A stretch of 64,000 bases of DNA, from NCBI RefSeq assembly GCF_900156055.1, contig NZ_FTMQ01000001.1, positions 248,001-312,000 of the forward strand. The letters run 5' to 3'. A program made the translations under genes and the position numbers. Below are positions 1-8,116 of the stretch, piece by piece (the stretch's first letter is position 1; each line of letters opens with the position of its first letter). Origin of the DNA: Rhizobium sp. RU33A. GTDB lineage: Bacteria > Pseudomonadota > Alphaproteobacteria > Rhizobiales > Rhizobiaceae. The notes beneath the pieces were generated by a model. That model made no database searches. It worked only from the letters and a program-made list of their open reading frames with translations, and was not told the origin of the DNA.

Positions 1-59
1 TCTCTTCATCGACGGGATCGATCGACGATGCCGCAAGGGCCCAAGGAGGGGCAAAACCG

Positions 60-431
60 ATGCAATACCTGCTGCTGATCTACGAAAACGAAGAAATCTT
101 TGGCGGGCCGGACAAGATGGGCCCGATCATGGCCGATCTCGGTCCGCGCCATTTCGCCTTCAGCCACGAGCTGGGCGAGAAAATGCACGCGGGCGCCGGG
201 CTGAAGGGCACGGAGGCTGCCACCACGGTGCGCACCACGGGTGGCAAGCAGACCATCCATGACGGTCCCTTTGCCGAAACGCGCGAACAGCTGGGCGGCT
301 TTTATCTCGTGGAAGCCGAGGACCTCGATCAGGCGATTGCGATCGCCAGAAAGGTGCCGCTCGGCAAGGATGGCGCGATCGAGGTCCGGCCGCTCTTGCC
401 GATGCCGCCGGGCTTGGCGCCGAAGCGTTGA
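60..431 (+). CDS. YCII/DGPF-domain protein paired with an ECF sigma factor
   Basis: This 123-residue protein is a single YCII-like alpha/beta domain. It has the hallmark DGPF tetrapeptide around residue 70 (context HDGPFAETREQLGG). The start follows a strong Shine-Dalgarno (AAGGAGGGG) eight bases upstream. The gene ends 4 bases before the sigma-factor gene at 436, so the two are almost certainly co-transcribed. DGPF proteins are known neighbours of ECF42 sigma factors. Their biochemical role is not settled, and a sensor, modulator or detoxification role would be inference. The call is secure at domain level only. Confidence 0.9.
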   Translation: MQYLLLIYENEEIFGGPDKMGPIMADLGPRHFAFSHELGEKMHAGAGLKGTEAATTVRTTGGKQTIHDGPFAETREQLGGFYLVEAEDLDQAIAIARKVPLGKDGAIEVRPLLPMPPGLAPKR

Positions 432-435
432 GACG

Positions 436-1674
436 ATGCGGACAGCGGTCCTCGACGAGACCTTCCGGGCGGCGGGCGGGCGCATTCGCGCAGCACTCGC
501 CGCCCGTTACCGCGATCTGGATCTCGCGGAAGAAGCCTTTGCCGAGAGCTGTCTCAAGGCGGTAAAGGTCTGGGGTGAGGAGGGACAAAACCTGCCGCGC
601 GATCCGGCCGCCTGGCTCTACCGGGTCGCCGAGCGCGCCGCACTCGATATCCTGAGGCGCAGGCGGACACGGGCGGACAACCGGCCGGACGAGCCGGATC
701 CCGAGCCGACGGTCGAGGATCGGCTGACGAGCGACGACGCCGTCATTCCCGACGAGCGGCTAAAGCTGATTTTCGTCTGCTGCCATCCGGCCGTCGCCGC
801 CGACAGCCGGGCGGCGCTGACGCTGAAAATGGTCTGTGGCCTCTCAACCGAGGAGGTGGCGCGGGCTTTTCTCGTTTCCGAAACGACACTCGCGCAGCGG
901 CTGGTCCGCGCCAAGCGCAAGATCGCCGAGGCCGGCGTGAGTTTCGAGGTGCCGGGGCCTGAGCACTGGGCCGAGCGGCTGGCGGCGGTCTTGTCGACGC
1001 TGGAGGTGGCCTATGCCAAGGCGCATGAGGACGCGGCGGGGTCCAGCCGTCATGCGGGCTTTGCCAGCGAAATGCTGGAAGTGACGGCGCTGCTGACTGA
1101 GATGTTGCCACAAGAAGCGGAGGTTCTTGCACTTGCTGCGACGATCCGCTTTGCCGAGGCCAGGCGGCCCGCAAGGTTGGATGCGGAGGGCGTGATGGTG
1201 CCGCTTGCCGAGCAGGACCCAGCCCTTTGGTCTCGCCCACTGATCGAAGAAGCACGCCGATACTGCGGTCGGGCACTTGGGATCTCAGGGCCCGGGCCGC
1301 GCATTTTACAGATGATGATCCACGCGCTCTGGTGCGGCAGGAAGAGCCTCGCCGATCCGCCGCCCTGGAAGGCCGTGCTGGCAGCTTATGATATTCTTGT
1401 CGAGCTGCGTGACGACGCCATCATCCGCATCAACCGGGCTGTGGCGCTGGCGGAAGTGAAGGACGCGGAAGAGGCGCTGGCCGAGCTGGATGGGTTGGAT
1501 GCCGATGCGCTCTCGGAATTTCTGCCCTTTCATGCCGCACGGGCGGATCTGTTGGCGCGGCAGGGGAGGGTTGCCGAGGCCCTACAGGCCTATGACCGCG
1601 CCTTGGTCCTCTCGCCCGGGGAGGCGGAGCGGCGGTTTCTGGAGCGGCGGCGGGAGGTGTTGGCGGCGTCCTGA
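436..1674 (+). CDS. ECF42-type RNA polymerase sigma factor with C-terminal TPR-like extension
   Basis: This 412-residue protein has sigma region 2 in the N-terminus (context LYRVAERAALDILRRRRTR) and sigma region 4 around residues 115-160 (helix-turn-helix STEEVARAFLVSETTLAQRLVRA). A long C-terminal extension is helical and TPR-like (e.g. FHAARADLLARQGRVAEALQAYDRAL). This architecture, plus the DGPF gene 4 bases upstream, is the published signature of ECF42 sigma factors. Those work without a classical anti-sigma factor and are thought to be controlled through the extension. The ATG at 436 is chosen because it directly follows the upstream stop. The longer reading frame from 241 would overlap the DGPF gene. 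Confidence 0.9.
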   Translation: MRTAVLDETFRAAGGRIRAALAARYRDLDLAEEAFAESCLKAVKVWGEEGQNLPRDPAAWLYRVAERAALDILRRRRTRADNRPDEPDPEPTVEDRLTSDDAVIPDERLKLIFVCCHPAVAADSRAALTLKMVCGLSTEEVARAFLVSETTLAQRLVRAKRKIAEAGVSFEVPGPEHWAERLAAVLSTLEVAYAKAHEDAAGSSRHAGFASEMLEVTALLTEMLPQEAEVLALAATIRFAEARRPARLDAEGVMVPLAEQDPALWSRPLIEEARRYCGRALGISGPGPRILQMMIHALWCGRKSLADPPPWKAVLAAYDILVELRDDAIIRINRAVALAEVKDAEEALAELDGLDADALSEFLPFHAARADLLARQGRVAEALQAYDRALVLSPGEAERRFLERRREVLAAS

Positions 1675-1702
1675 GGGGGCGCTTAGCGCCTAGTTTCGCG
1701 CG

Positions 1703-2017
1703 TCAATCCTCTCGTGGCCAGTTCCCTTTCGGCCAATCGCGGGCAGTGTGAATGACCCTGAGGATCAGAATACGCTGCACGCCCGGAATGTCGTCGACGG
1801 CGTAGCAGAGGATCCACGGAAGGGGAGGCAGGGATCTTTCGAAAGTGCCCGCGATGCGTCCGGGGCGGCCGGTCGGGATGTCACCGAGACGGTGGCCCGC
1901 GGCCTCGATGATGTCGACGATCCGCTCCGCGACATCAGGGTGGTCTTCCGCAATATGGCGAAGGATCTCGAGCGTGTCACGGGTGGCTTTGGTCGCCCAG
2001 ACGACCGGGCGCGTCAT
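1703..2017 (-). CDS. ParE/RelE-superfamily toxin
   Basis: The protein has 104 residues, typical of ParE-like toxins. An N-terminal helical hairpin (TKATRDTLEILRHIAEDHPDVAERIVDII) is followed by beta strands ending in the characteristic LILRVIHTARDW. Its start overlaps the end of the RHH antitoxin by 4 bases, which is standard for a type II toxin-antitoxin operon. By family it would poison gyrase (ParE) or cut mRNA (RelE). The sequence resembles ParE more, so the target remains an inference. Confidence 0.85.
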   Translation of the reverse strand: MTRPVVWATKATRDTLEILRHIAEDHPDVAERIVDIIEAAGHRLGDIPTGRPGRIAGTFERSLPPLPWILCYAVDDIPGVQRILILRVIHTARDWPKGNWPRED

Positions 2018-2283
2018 CCCCGCGAAGCCCGTTTGCGGCGCGCGGCATCGATCATCGCACGCATTTCAGCAATGACCTCGGCATGCGGGACTAGGTCACC
2101 GGCCCGACCCTCGACGAGGCCTTTTTCGATGGACTGTCGCAAGGCAAGTTCCTGCTCGACAAAGGCCGTGACCGCGGCTTCTGCCAAGTGCTGGCTGCTC
2201 TGCTCCGCGCCCGATGCCAGCGCATCAAGCTGATCTTTCACATCCTGGCGGATCTCAATTGTCATTGTGGTGCGGGAAGACAT
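2014..2283 (-). CDS. Ribbon-helix-helix (CopG/ParD-like) antitoxin
   Basis: The first 40 residues of this 89-residue protein form a ribbon-helix-helix DNA-binding unit (TMTIEIRQDVKDQLDALA, then a helix). The C-terminal half is charged and would wrap the toxin. The gene overlaps the downstream ParE-like gene by 4 bases (ATGA). As in the family, it presumably neutralises the toxin and represses its own promoter, which should lie in the roughly 75-base gap above position 2283. I found no unambiguous operator there. Confidence 0.83.
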   Translation of the reverse strand: MSSRTTMTIEIRQDVKDQLDALASGAEQSSQHLAEAAVTAFVEQELALRQSIEKGLVEGRAGDLVPHAEVIAEMRAMIDAARRKRASRG

Positions 2284-2357
2284 GGCGCTGTTCCACTGGT
2301 TAGGTGGGGATCATAGCTTATCTGCAGGTCCTTCGCCAGAACCACCGCTCGGTCGGA

Positions 2358-3233
2358 TCACACCCCGAACTGCTCTGGCCAGTCCCGGCGGGTGGCGACC
2401 TGACCTTCGGTTCTGAGCCGCCGGACCGCCTCTAGGTCGATCTCCGTGATCAGCCAGTGACTTTCCTCGACCTCGTCCGCCTCGCTTTCGGCGTAGATTC
2501 CGTTGGGCGGCATGCCGTAGTCGGAGGGCACGTAAAGCGCGGCGCGTCCCCGGTTTTCGTCGAGCGCGGGAGACCAGGGGGCGGTGCCAGCGGTGGGTGA
2601 CGAGAGGACGGCGATCTGGTTTTCAAGCGCCCGGGCCTGGGCGCCGATGCGCACCCGATAGGCGCCGGCGAGTGTGTCCGTGCAGGAGGGAGCGAGGATG
2701 AGGTCTACATCCTGTTCGGCGAGGGTGTGCGCCAGCATCGGGAATTCGTTGTCGTAGCAGATGAGGATGCCGAGCTTGCCGAGCGGGGTTTCGAAGGCTG
2801 TCAGCCCGTCGCGTCCGGCGGCGATGCCCCATTGCTCGCGCTCGAAACGGGTCATGATGATCTTGTCCTGATGACCGATCAGGCCCTCCGGGCCGAAAAG
2901 GAAGGCGCGGTTGCGGTATTGGCCGTCGGGATCGAGCACAGGTGCGGAGCCCGGCTGCAAGACGATCTGATGGGTTCGGGCGAGTTCCTCGCAAAGCTCG
3001 ACCCAGGCCTGGATCAGCGGCTGGATGCCAGCGATCGAACCGTGCAAGTCGGAGCGGGTTTCTGGATCAAGCTGGCCGGCGAGCACCAGGCCGGCATATT
3101 CCGGCAGGAGCACGAGTTTCGCGCCACGCTCGACGGCCTGATGCACCAGGCTCGTCAGGTGGAGGACGTAATCTTCCCAGGTCTCGATCAACTCGATCTT
3201 GTACTGGCAGGCGGCAAGGGTAAAGGCTGTCAT
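2358..3233 (-). CDS. Carbon-nitrogen hydrolase (nitrilase superfamily)
   Basis: This 291-residue enzyme carries the nitrilase-superfamily Glu-Lys-Cys triad: Glu45 in LLPEY, Lys in GHQDKIIMTRFE, and the nucleophile Cys in LGILICYDNEFP. It should hydrolyse a C-N bond (amide, carbamoyl or nitrile) in the cytoplasm; the substrate cannot be read from the sequence. The start overlaps the stop of the preceding GNAT gene by 4 bases, so acetyltransferase and hydrolase are translationally coupled. This GNAT-nitrilase pairing resembles fused acetyltransferase-amidohydrolase proteins of other bacteria. The length is normal for the family. Confidence 0.9.
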   Translation of the reverse strand: MTAFTLAACQYKIELIETWEDYVLHLTSLVHQAVERGAKLVLLPEYAGLVLAGQLDPETRSDLHGSIAGIQPLIQAWVELCEELARTHQIVLQPGSAPVLDPDGQYRNRAFLFGPEGLIGHQDKIIMTRFEREQWGIAAGRDGLTAFETPLGKLGILICYDNEFPMLAHTLAEQDVDLILAPSCTDTLAGAYRVRIGAQARALENQIAVLSSPTAGTAPWSPALDENRGRAALYVPSDYGMPPNGIYAESEADEVEESHWLITEIDLEAVRRLRTEGQVATRRDWPEQFGV

Positions 3234-3823
3234 GCTTTGAGATCCCGGATCCAGAAGGAAAGCGGCTTCGGGCTCTCGACGGTGTCGTCGAGGTCGCGCC
3301 AGGTGAAGGTAGTCCGAAGCTCGGGGTGATGGGTGTAGCCGCGCTTGGCCCAGAAGGCGTCGAGCGGCTGGTAATCTGCCGGGCGGCGCGGGTGGTCGAG
3401 GGGGCGCTCGACGGCGCAGAAGGTGGCGTAACGCAGCTCGAGCTTTTTCGCTTGCTGCTCGCGGCCCTCGAAGAATTTTACGCCGATGCCCTGGCCGCGA
3501 TACTGAGGCAGAAGCACGCTTTCGCCGAAATAGAAGAATTGCTCGGGGTCAAGACCGGCCTCAAGGAAAGGGCGTTTGACCTCCTCGGTTTCGCCCGCCA
3601 TCGGCGTTCCCGTGGCAACTCCCACCACCTGATCCCCATCGATCGCCAGCACAAAGACCGAGCCTTCGGACTTGGCGTAGGTCGACAGATAGGTCTGCTC
3701 GTAATCGGGATTTCCCTCGTAGAGATAGGGAAAGGCCCGGAAGACGGTGGATCGGAGCCGCGCGAGGTCGCCGAAGAAGGGCGTCGCGTCGCTGCCGGAA
3801 AAGGATTGGATCGTAAGCGTCAT
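3230..3823 (-). CDS. GNAT-family N-acetyltransferase
   Basis: The protein has 197 residues. The acetyl-CoA-binding motif A is visible as VLLPQYRGQGIGVKFFEGREQQA (Q/RxxGxG/A pattern around residues 106-116), preceded by the beta strand VLAIDGDQVVGVATG. It is the first gene of a two-gene minus-strand operon with the nitrilase-like hydrolase, and the stop and start codons overlap. A plausible role is acetylation of a small amine or amino acid acting together with the hydrolase. The substrate is unknown. Confidence 0.85.
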   Translation of the reverse strand: MTLTIQSFSGSDATPFFGDLARLRSTVFRAFPYLYEGNPDYEQTYLSTYAKSEGSVFVLAIDGDQVVGVATGTPMAGETEEVKRPFLEAGLDPEQFFYFGESVLLPQYRGQGIGVKFFEGREQQAKKLELRYATFCAVERPLDHPRRPADYQPLDAFWAKRGYTHHPELRTTFTWRDLDDTVESPKPLSFWIRDLKA

Positions 3824-3904
3824 AGAGTGTTTTCAGTCCGTTGCGGAGTGGTTATACCCATCTCCCACGACCCGAGAAAGCAATTACACGACGAGGAGTG
3901 ACCG

Positions 3905-4306
3905 ATGACCGCCGCCACCACCATCCGCGCCTATTACGACGCCTTCAATGCCGGCGACATGGATCGTTTTCTGGCACTCCTGACCGATGATGTCGCACAC
4001 GACATCAACCAGGGTGCCCGCCAGACGGGGAAGGAAGCATTCTCGAAGTTCATGGACCACATGAACCGCTGCTACAAGGAAGAGCTCACCGACATGGTGG
4101 TGATGGTCAACGAGGACGGCACGCGGGGTGCGGCCGAATTCATCGTCAACGGCACCTATCTTTCAACCGATGAGGGCCTGCCGGAAGCCAATGGCCAGAC
4201 CTACCGTCTGCCGGCCGGCGCCTTCTTCGAAATCCGCGACGGCAAGGTCGCCCGGATCTCCAACTATTACAGCCTGCCCGACTGGATCGCCCAGGTCGGC
4301 GGCTGA
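3905..4306 (+). CDS. NTF2-like / SnoaL-like nuclear transport factor fold protein
   Basis: The 133-residue protein starts with the typical SnoaL-like opening (TIRAYYDAFNAGDMDRFLALLTDDVAHDIN). It ends with paired strands (GAFFEIRDGKVARISNYYSLPDW) that close the conical pocket. Such proteins are often isomerases or hydratases for small hydrophobic ligands, or simple binding proteins. The start is supported by the Shine-Dalgarno in GACGAGGAGTGACCG. It stands alone and converges on the subtilisin-like protease gene. The ligand and reaction are unknown. Confidence 0.85.
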   Translation: MTAATTIRAYYDAFNAGDMDRFLALLTDDVAHDINQGARQTGKEAFSKFMDHMNRCYKEELTDMVVMVNEDGTRGAAEFIVNGTYLSTDEGLPEANGQTYRLPAGAFFEIRDGKVARISNYYSLPDWIAQVGG

Positions 4307-4327
4307 ACGGTCGCCGCAGCTGCGCAG

Positions 4328-5767
4328 TCAGGGCTGAGGTGAGGGCCCGGCCGTACACAGACGCCGGGCATCGAGCAGGCCCCAGCCGAAGATCTGATCC
4401 TTGCCGGGCGCGCCGATATCCTGCGCCAAAAGCGACAGGGCCTCGGCCATCTCGGCCGGCGTGAGATCCGGTCGCGCCGCCAGCAGGACGGCCGCAGCGG
4501 CACTGACGAAAGGAGCGGCAAAGGACGTGCCGCTCTTCGGCCGGGCGCCGCTGACCGAGGCGGCTGTCCAGACATTGACGCCGGGGGCTGCGATATCGAC
4601 ATGCTCCCCTCGATTGGCGCGCCGATAGGCATTGCGGCCCCGGTCGACGGCGGTAACGGCGATGACGCCATCATAGCCGGCGGGATAAAGCGGTTTCGCT
4701 CGTGGACCGGCATTGCCGACGGCCGCGACGAGGATCGCGCCGCGCGCGATCATGGCCTCCACGGTTGTCTTCAGCAGCGCATTGTCCGGACCGGCAAGGC
4801 TGAGATTGATCACCCGCACATTGCGACGCGCCAGCCCATCGAGCGCCCTAACCAGGTCGAAGGTCGAGGCGACATCGGCCGATCCGTTGAGTCGACGGAA
4901 AGCATCGACGGCAATCACCTCGGACGAGGGCAGAAGGCCCGGTGCCCGGCTGCCAGCAGCACCGACGAGGAGAGCCACGACTGCTGTTCCATGCTGGCGC
5001 CCGGATTGCGGCAGGGCATCGTCGGTGATCCGGATAACCTCGAGCCGCGCATCGCCGAGGGACGGGTGATCCGGGTTGATGGCCGTATCGATCAGGCCGA
5101 TCGTCGGCAGGCTTCCGCAGCGCTGCACGAGTCCTGCGGGATCGATGGGCCAGCCGATGATCTCGCGCACGAGGGCGCAGGTCTGGCCGCCGCAATCGGG
5201 GGCGGTTTCCGTCTGCTCGGGCCGGTAATAGTGATTGAAATCGACTTGAGCGACCGGGGCAAGGGATGTGACCCTCTCGCGCGCCGCCTCCAGCCCGGTG
5301 CCGCGCGGCACGACGAGACGCACGATCTCGGTCGCCTGCCCGGTGGTCACCAAGCCGAGGCTCTGGCGCTCGGCGATGGCATAGCCTTCTTCGGTCAACT
5401 GTGTGATGTCCGCCTCCGAAAGCCCGGATGCTATGATCTCGTTCGGCACGCGGTCGGGAATCGTGGGGGCTGCCCGACGAACGGGTGCCGGACGTGGCGA
5501 TTGCAGGAATGGGAAGAGCGTGAAGCCGGATTGACGGGATGGCGTCCGATCGCCCGATCCACCGGAGCCGCCACGGTCGCTGCGCCCACCCCCGCCGCTG
5601 CCGCCGCCGTCGTCATCATCGTCGTCCCCACCGCCGTCATCGTCGTCATCGGCATGCGCGAGCGTGACGAGGTGGTGCGTGGGGGCGAAGGGCAGCGAAA
5701 CGGGCGGGGGCAGGAGTACCGCGAGACCCAGCAATCCGCCGAGCAACCTTGCAAAGACCCGATCCAT
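4328..5767 (-). CDS. Secreted S8 (subtilisin-like) serine protease with Asp/Gly-rich linker
   Basis: This 479-residue protein begins with a hydrophobic signal sequence (residues about 5-40). A strongly acidic glycine-rich stretch of Asp and Gly runs follows (about 40-75). Then come a propeptide-like region and an S8 catalytic domain. The triad is intact: Asp227 in GLIDTA, His259 in QHGTAVV, Ser415 in SGTSFAAP. The start at 5767 has a Shine-Dalgarno (AGGGAGAG) and directly precedes the signal peptide; frames extending further upstream lack support. It is divergent from an ECF sigma/anti-sigma operon, and an ECF-like promoter element lies 65-90 bases upstream. This suggests it is an output, or a partner, of that sigma factor. 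Secretion and maturation are inferred. Confidence 0.9.
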   Translation of the reverse strand: MDRVFARLLGGLLGLAVLLPPPVSLPFAPTHHLVTLAHADDDDDGGGDDDDDDGGGSGGGGRSDRGGSGGSGDRTPSRQSGFTLFPFLQSPRPAPVRRAAPTIPDRVPNEIIASGLSEADITQLTEEGYAIAERQSLGLVTTGQATEIVRLVVPRGTGLEAARERVTSLAPVAQVDFNHYYRPEQTETAPDCGGQTCALVREIIGWPIDPAGLVQRCGSLPTIGLIDTAINPDHPSLGDARLEVIRITDDALPQSGRQHGTAVVALLVGAAGSRAPGLLPSSEVIAVDAFRRLNGSADVASTFDLVRALDGLARRNVRVINLSLAGPDNALLKTTVEAMIARGAILVAAVGNAGPRAKPLYPAGYDGVIAVTAVDRGRNAYRRANRGEHVDIAAPGVNVWTAASVSGARPKSGTSFAAPFVSAAAAVLLAARPDLTPAEMAEALSLLAQDIGAPGKDQIFGWGLLDARRLCTAGPSPQP

Positions 5768-5831
5768 GTTCCATCTCTCCCTGGCCGGCCTCGGGCCTTC
5801 GAGACCCGTCGACGAGTGTGATGTCAGGTTA

Positions 5832-5856
5832 TACGTGCGAGCCGCTGGTTTATTCC
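5832..5856 (-). promoter_or_regulatory. ECF-like promoter for the S8 protease (GGAAT-N16-CGTA)
   Basis: On the minus strand GGAAT (5856-5852) is followed after exactly 16 bases by CGTA (5835-5832). The predicted transcript starts near 5825, giving a leader of about 57 bases. The layout matches two further elements at 7234-7258 and 8117-8141, and all three lie around the ECF sigma gene at 5876. This is by-eye motif evidence only. Confidence 0.45.
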
Positions 5857-5875
5857 GGAGAGACGGAAAGTTTTT

Positions 5876-6400
5876 ATGGTTGAGCCTGTCGATATCGTCG
5901 GAGAGCGCCTCGTCTCCTTCCTGCCGAACCTCAGGCGTTTTGCAATCTCGCTCTGCCGTGCACGCGATGTCGCCGACGATCTGGTGCAGCAGACCTGCGA
6001 GCGCGCGCTTGCGGCAGCCGCGAGCTTCGACCCGCAGACACGCTTCGACGCCTGGGTGTTTCGGATCCTGCGCAATCTCTGGCTCGACCAGTTGCGCCGG
6101 CAAAAGACAGCGGGCCCCGCCGTTGATATCGACGAGATGCATGACCTCTCCGTGGCGTCAGGCGAAGCGCAGAGCGAGGCGAGGCTGGCGCTCGAAAGGG
6201 TTGAAGTCGCCCTGCAGCGATTGCCGCCCGAACAGCGCGAAGTTCTTGTCCTGGTCTGCATCGAGGACATGAGCTACCGCGATGCGGCCGACATTCTGGA
6301 GGTGCCTGTCGGAACGGTCATGAGCAGGCTCGCCCGTGGCCGAAAGGCACTTTCCGAATTGACGGGAATAAATCCCGAAGCCAGACGTTCTTCGCCATGA
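5876..6400 (+). CDS. ECF RNA polymerase sigma factor
   Basis: This 174-residue protein has the compact two-domain ECF layout. Region 2 is at about 20-85 (RDVADDLVQQTCERAL, FDAWVFRILRNLWLDQLRRQ) and region 4 at about 110-160 (LERVEVALQRLPPEQREVLVLVCIEDMSYRDAADILEVPVGTVMSRLARGRKAL). It is followed 16 bases later by a one-span membrane anti-sigma gene and is divergent from a secreted S8 protease. No GGAAT-N16-CGTT element was found directly upstream of it, so autoregulation is not evident. The cognate signal is unknown; an envelope signal is likely given the membrane partner. Confidence 0.93.
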   Translation: MVEPVDIVGERLVSFLPNLRRFAISLCRARDVADDLVQQTCERALAAAASFDPQTRFDAWVFRILRNLWLDQLRRQKTAGPAVDIDEMHDLSVASGEAQSEARLALERVEVALQRLPPEQREVLVLVCIEDMSYRDAADILEVPVGTVMSRLARGRKALSELTGINPEARRSSP

Positions 6401-6416
6401 GAAAGGCGGACACTCC

Positions 6417-7211
6417 ATGACACGCGCGATTCCCGACGAAATGCTGATGGCCTTTGCCGATGGTGAGCTCGCTCCTGAAGAGCAGGAAGAGATCGAGAAG
6501 GCTCTCGCCGAAGACGAGGGTCTTGCCGAGCGCCTCGCCGTGTTCATGGACACGAGAGACGAGCTTGCGACGACGATGAAGCCGTTGATCGACGAAGCGG
6601 TGCCGGCAGCACTTCAGGCCTCACTCGTGGCTGCGGTCGCGACAGCCCGGCAGACGCAAGGCGCCGCGCCACAAGCCGCCACACCGCAAACAACTGAGAC
6701 TGTCGTGCCGCTCTGGCCGCGTGCGTCTTCAACGTCTGCCGCTCGCTCCTCCGGCTCCGCGATCTCGTCGCCCTGGGGCATGGCCCTTGCCGCCTCCTTC
6801 GTCGGGGTCGTGGTGGGCCTTGGCGGATTCCTTCTCGGCCAATCCACCGGCGTCGCGCCTGATGGCGCAAACCTGGCACTCAACGATGCGCTGGAAACCC
6901 TGCCCTCCGGTGGGGATCGCGCGCTCTCTGAGGCCGAAAGCCTGCACATGATCGCGAGCTTTCGCGATGCCGAAGGGCATCTCTGCCGCGAATATGAGCG
7001 CAAGGCCGCGGATGCTGTGACCACGGCGGTGGCCTGCCATGGATCGGCGGGCTGGCAGACGCGGTTTGCGCTTACCAACCCGGTGGCCGAAGGTTATGTA
7101 CCGGCCTCTACCACGGACACGCTGGATGCCTTCCTCTCCGGCATCGGCGCCGGTGCGCCATTGTCGCCTGAGGAAGAGACAGCCGACATCGAGGCTCTGC
7201 GCAGCCGCTGA
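6417..7211 (+). CDS. Membrane-anchored anti-sigma factor
   Basis: The 264-residue protein has an N-terminal helical region typical of anti-sigma factors (DEMLMAFADGELAPEEQEEIEKALAED). A Pro/Ala/Thr-rich linker follows, then one transmembrane helix at about 120-145 (MALAASFVGVVVGLGGFLLG). The periplasmic domain is roughly 115 residues and holds two cysteines (HLCREY, AVACHG). The zinc-binding HxxxCxxC motif of zf-HC2 anti-sigmas is absent. Position and topology indicate it sequesters the ECF factor encoded 16 bases upstream and senses an extracytoplasmic cue. The two periplasmic cysteines could form a disulfide, which is speculative. Confidence 0.85.
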   Translation: MTRAIPDEMLMAFADGELAPEEQEEIEKALAEDEGLAERLAVFMDTRDELATTMKPLIDEAVPAALQASLVAAVATARQTQGAAPQAATPQTTETVVPLWPRASSTSAARSSGSAISSPWGMALAASFVGVVVGLGGFLLGQSTGVAPDGANLALNDALETLPSGGDRALSEAESLHMIASFRDAEGHLCREYERKAADAVTTAVACHGSAGWQTRFALTNPVAEGYVPASTTDTLDAFLSGIGAGAPLSPEEETADIEALRSR

Positions 7212-7233
7212 AACAAAAAAATTCTGCGGACCG

Positions 7234-7258
7234 GGAATAACCTCCCGCCGCATCCGTT
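7234..7258 (+). promoter_or_regulatory. ECF-like promoter (GGAAT-N16-CGTT) upstream of the gene at 7291
   Basis: GGAAT (7234-7238), a 16-base spacer and CGTT (7255-7258) lie 33 bases upstream of the ATG at 7291, so transcription would start near 7265. The anti-sigma gene ends at 7211, so the site gives the next gene a promoter of its own. The spacing is identical to that of the elements at 5832-5856 and 8117-8141. Confidence 0.5.
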
Positions 7259-7290
7259 CTCCAGAGCAGACCAGGATCTGGAGAACGCCG

Positions 7291-8007
7291 ATGAAGCTCT
7301 CGCTGCTGAAACGCCCCACCCCACGCATCACCTTCACCTGCCGGCCCGAGGACGAAGGTGTGATCACCCCGCCGGTGCGGGCAAAGACAGTCTTGCCCGA
7401 ATGGTTCCGCAAGCTGCCGGCAGTGACCGAGGCCAAGGTTTCTCCGACAGACAGCGGCCTGACGGTCAAGCGCTGCATGCCGTTTCTCGATGCGATGATG
7501 GCGGGCTGGGTGATCGGGCTGCCGGCAACCGTGCGCATGGAAATTTCCGATGGAGGCCGCACGGTGAATTGCGGCTGGGATTTCGACCGCACGCTTGTCA
7601 GCAATCATGCTACCCACCAGGTGGCCGGCAATCCGCGTGATCCGATGCCGCCCTGCAAGTTTCACAACTACTGGACCATTCGCACGCCGCCCGGCTGGAG
7701 CTGTCTTTTTGTCTCGCCGCTCAACCGTCCCAACGGGGTGTTCGAGGTGGTGGCAGGCGTCGTCGATACCGACACCTATCAGTCGGAGATCCACTTTCCC
7801 TTCTTCGCAACGGGGCCGGATGGCCTGCATGTGTTGGAACGTGGGACCCCAATCGTTCAGGTCATTCCTTTTCGGCGGGAGACTTCCGACCTTGAAGGAG
7901 ACATCCGCAGCGAGACTGAATCGGAGCAGGTGACCCGAAAGTCGATTTTCCGCAAGACGCTCGCTTCTGAAGGCTGGTACCGGAAGTTCGCCCGCGCCCA
8001 GCGCTGA
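7291..8007 (+). CDS. Protein of unknown function, 238 residues, in the ECF locus
   Basis: I do not recognise this family with confidence (possibly DUF6065, unverified). The protein is cytoplasmic in appearance, with no signal peptide or membrane span. It has a conserved-looking aromatic and proline-rich core (KTVLPEWFRKLP, FHNYWTIRTPPGWSCLFVSPLNRP) and a C-terminal basic tail. The start is set by the Shine-Dalgarno CTGGAGAA seven bases upstream of ATG 7291; longer readings through the anti-sigma gene are rejected. Its position between two ECF-like promoter elements, behind the sigma/anti-sigma pair, suggests membership of that regulon. No catalytic motif could be identified. Confidence 0.8.
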   Translation: MKLSLLKRPTPRITFTCRPEDEGVITPPVRAKTVLPEWFRKLPAVTEAKVSPTDSGLTVKRCMPFLDAMMAGWVIGLPATVRMEISDGGRTVNCGWDFDRTLVSNHATHQVAGNPRDPMPPCKFHNYWTIRTPPGWSCLFVSPLNRPNGVFEVVAGVVDTDTYQSEIHFPFFATGPDGLHVLERGTPIVQVIPFRRETSDLEGDIRSETESEQVTRKSIFRKTLASEGWYRKFARAQR

Positions 8008-8116
8008 CATCTTCACGCATCATCCTGCTTTCGACCACCCGGAACGGCGTTTCGGGTGGCGTCTACGTTTCTACTTGAAAATGGAAATAAATATCTGAAA
8101 ATAAACGATTTTTCTT

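Noticed and set aside
4601..5821. 406-residue plus-strand frame opposite the S8 protease
   Set aside because: It has no recognisable domain, no ribosome-binding site, and lies entirely antisense to a gene with an intact catalytic triad.
8035..8059. CCACCCG/CGGGTGG hairpin after the gene at 7291
   Set aside because: It has no T tract and a weak stem with a long loop, so I did not list it as a terminator.
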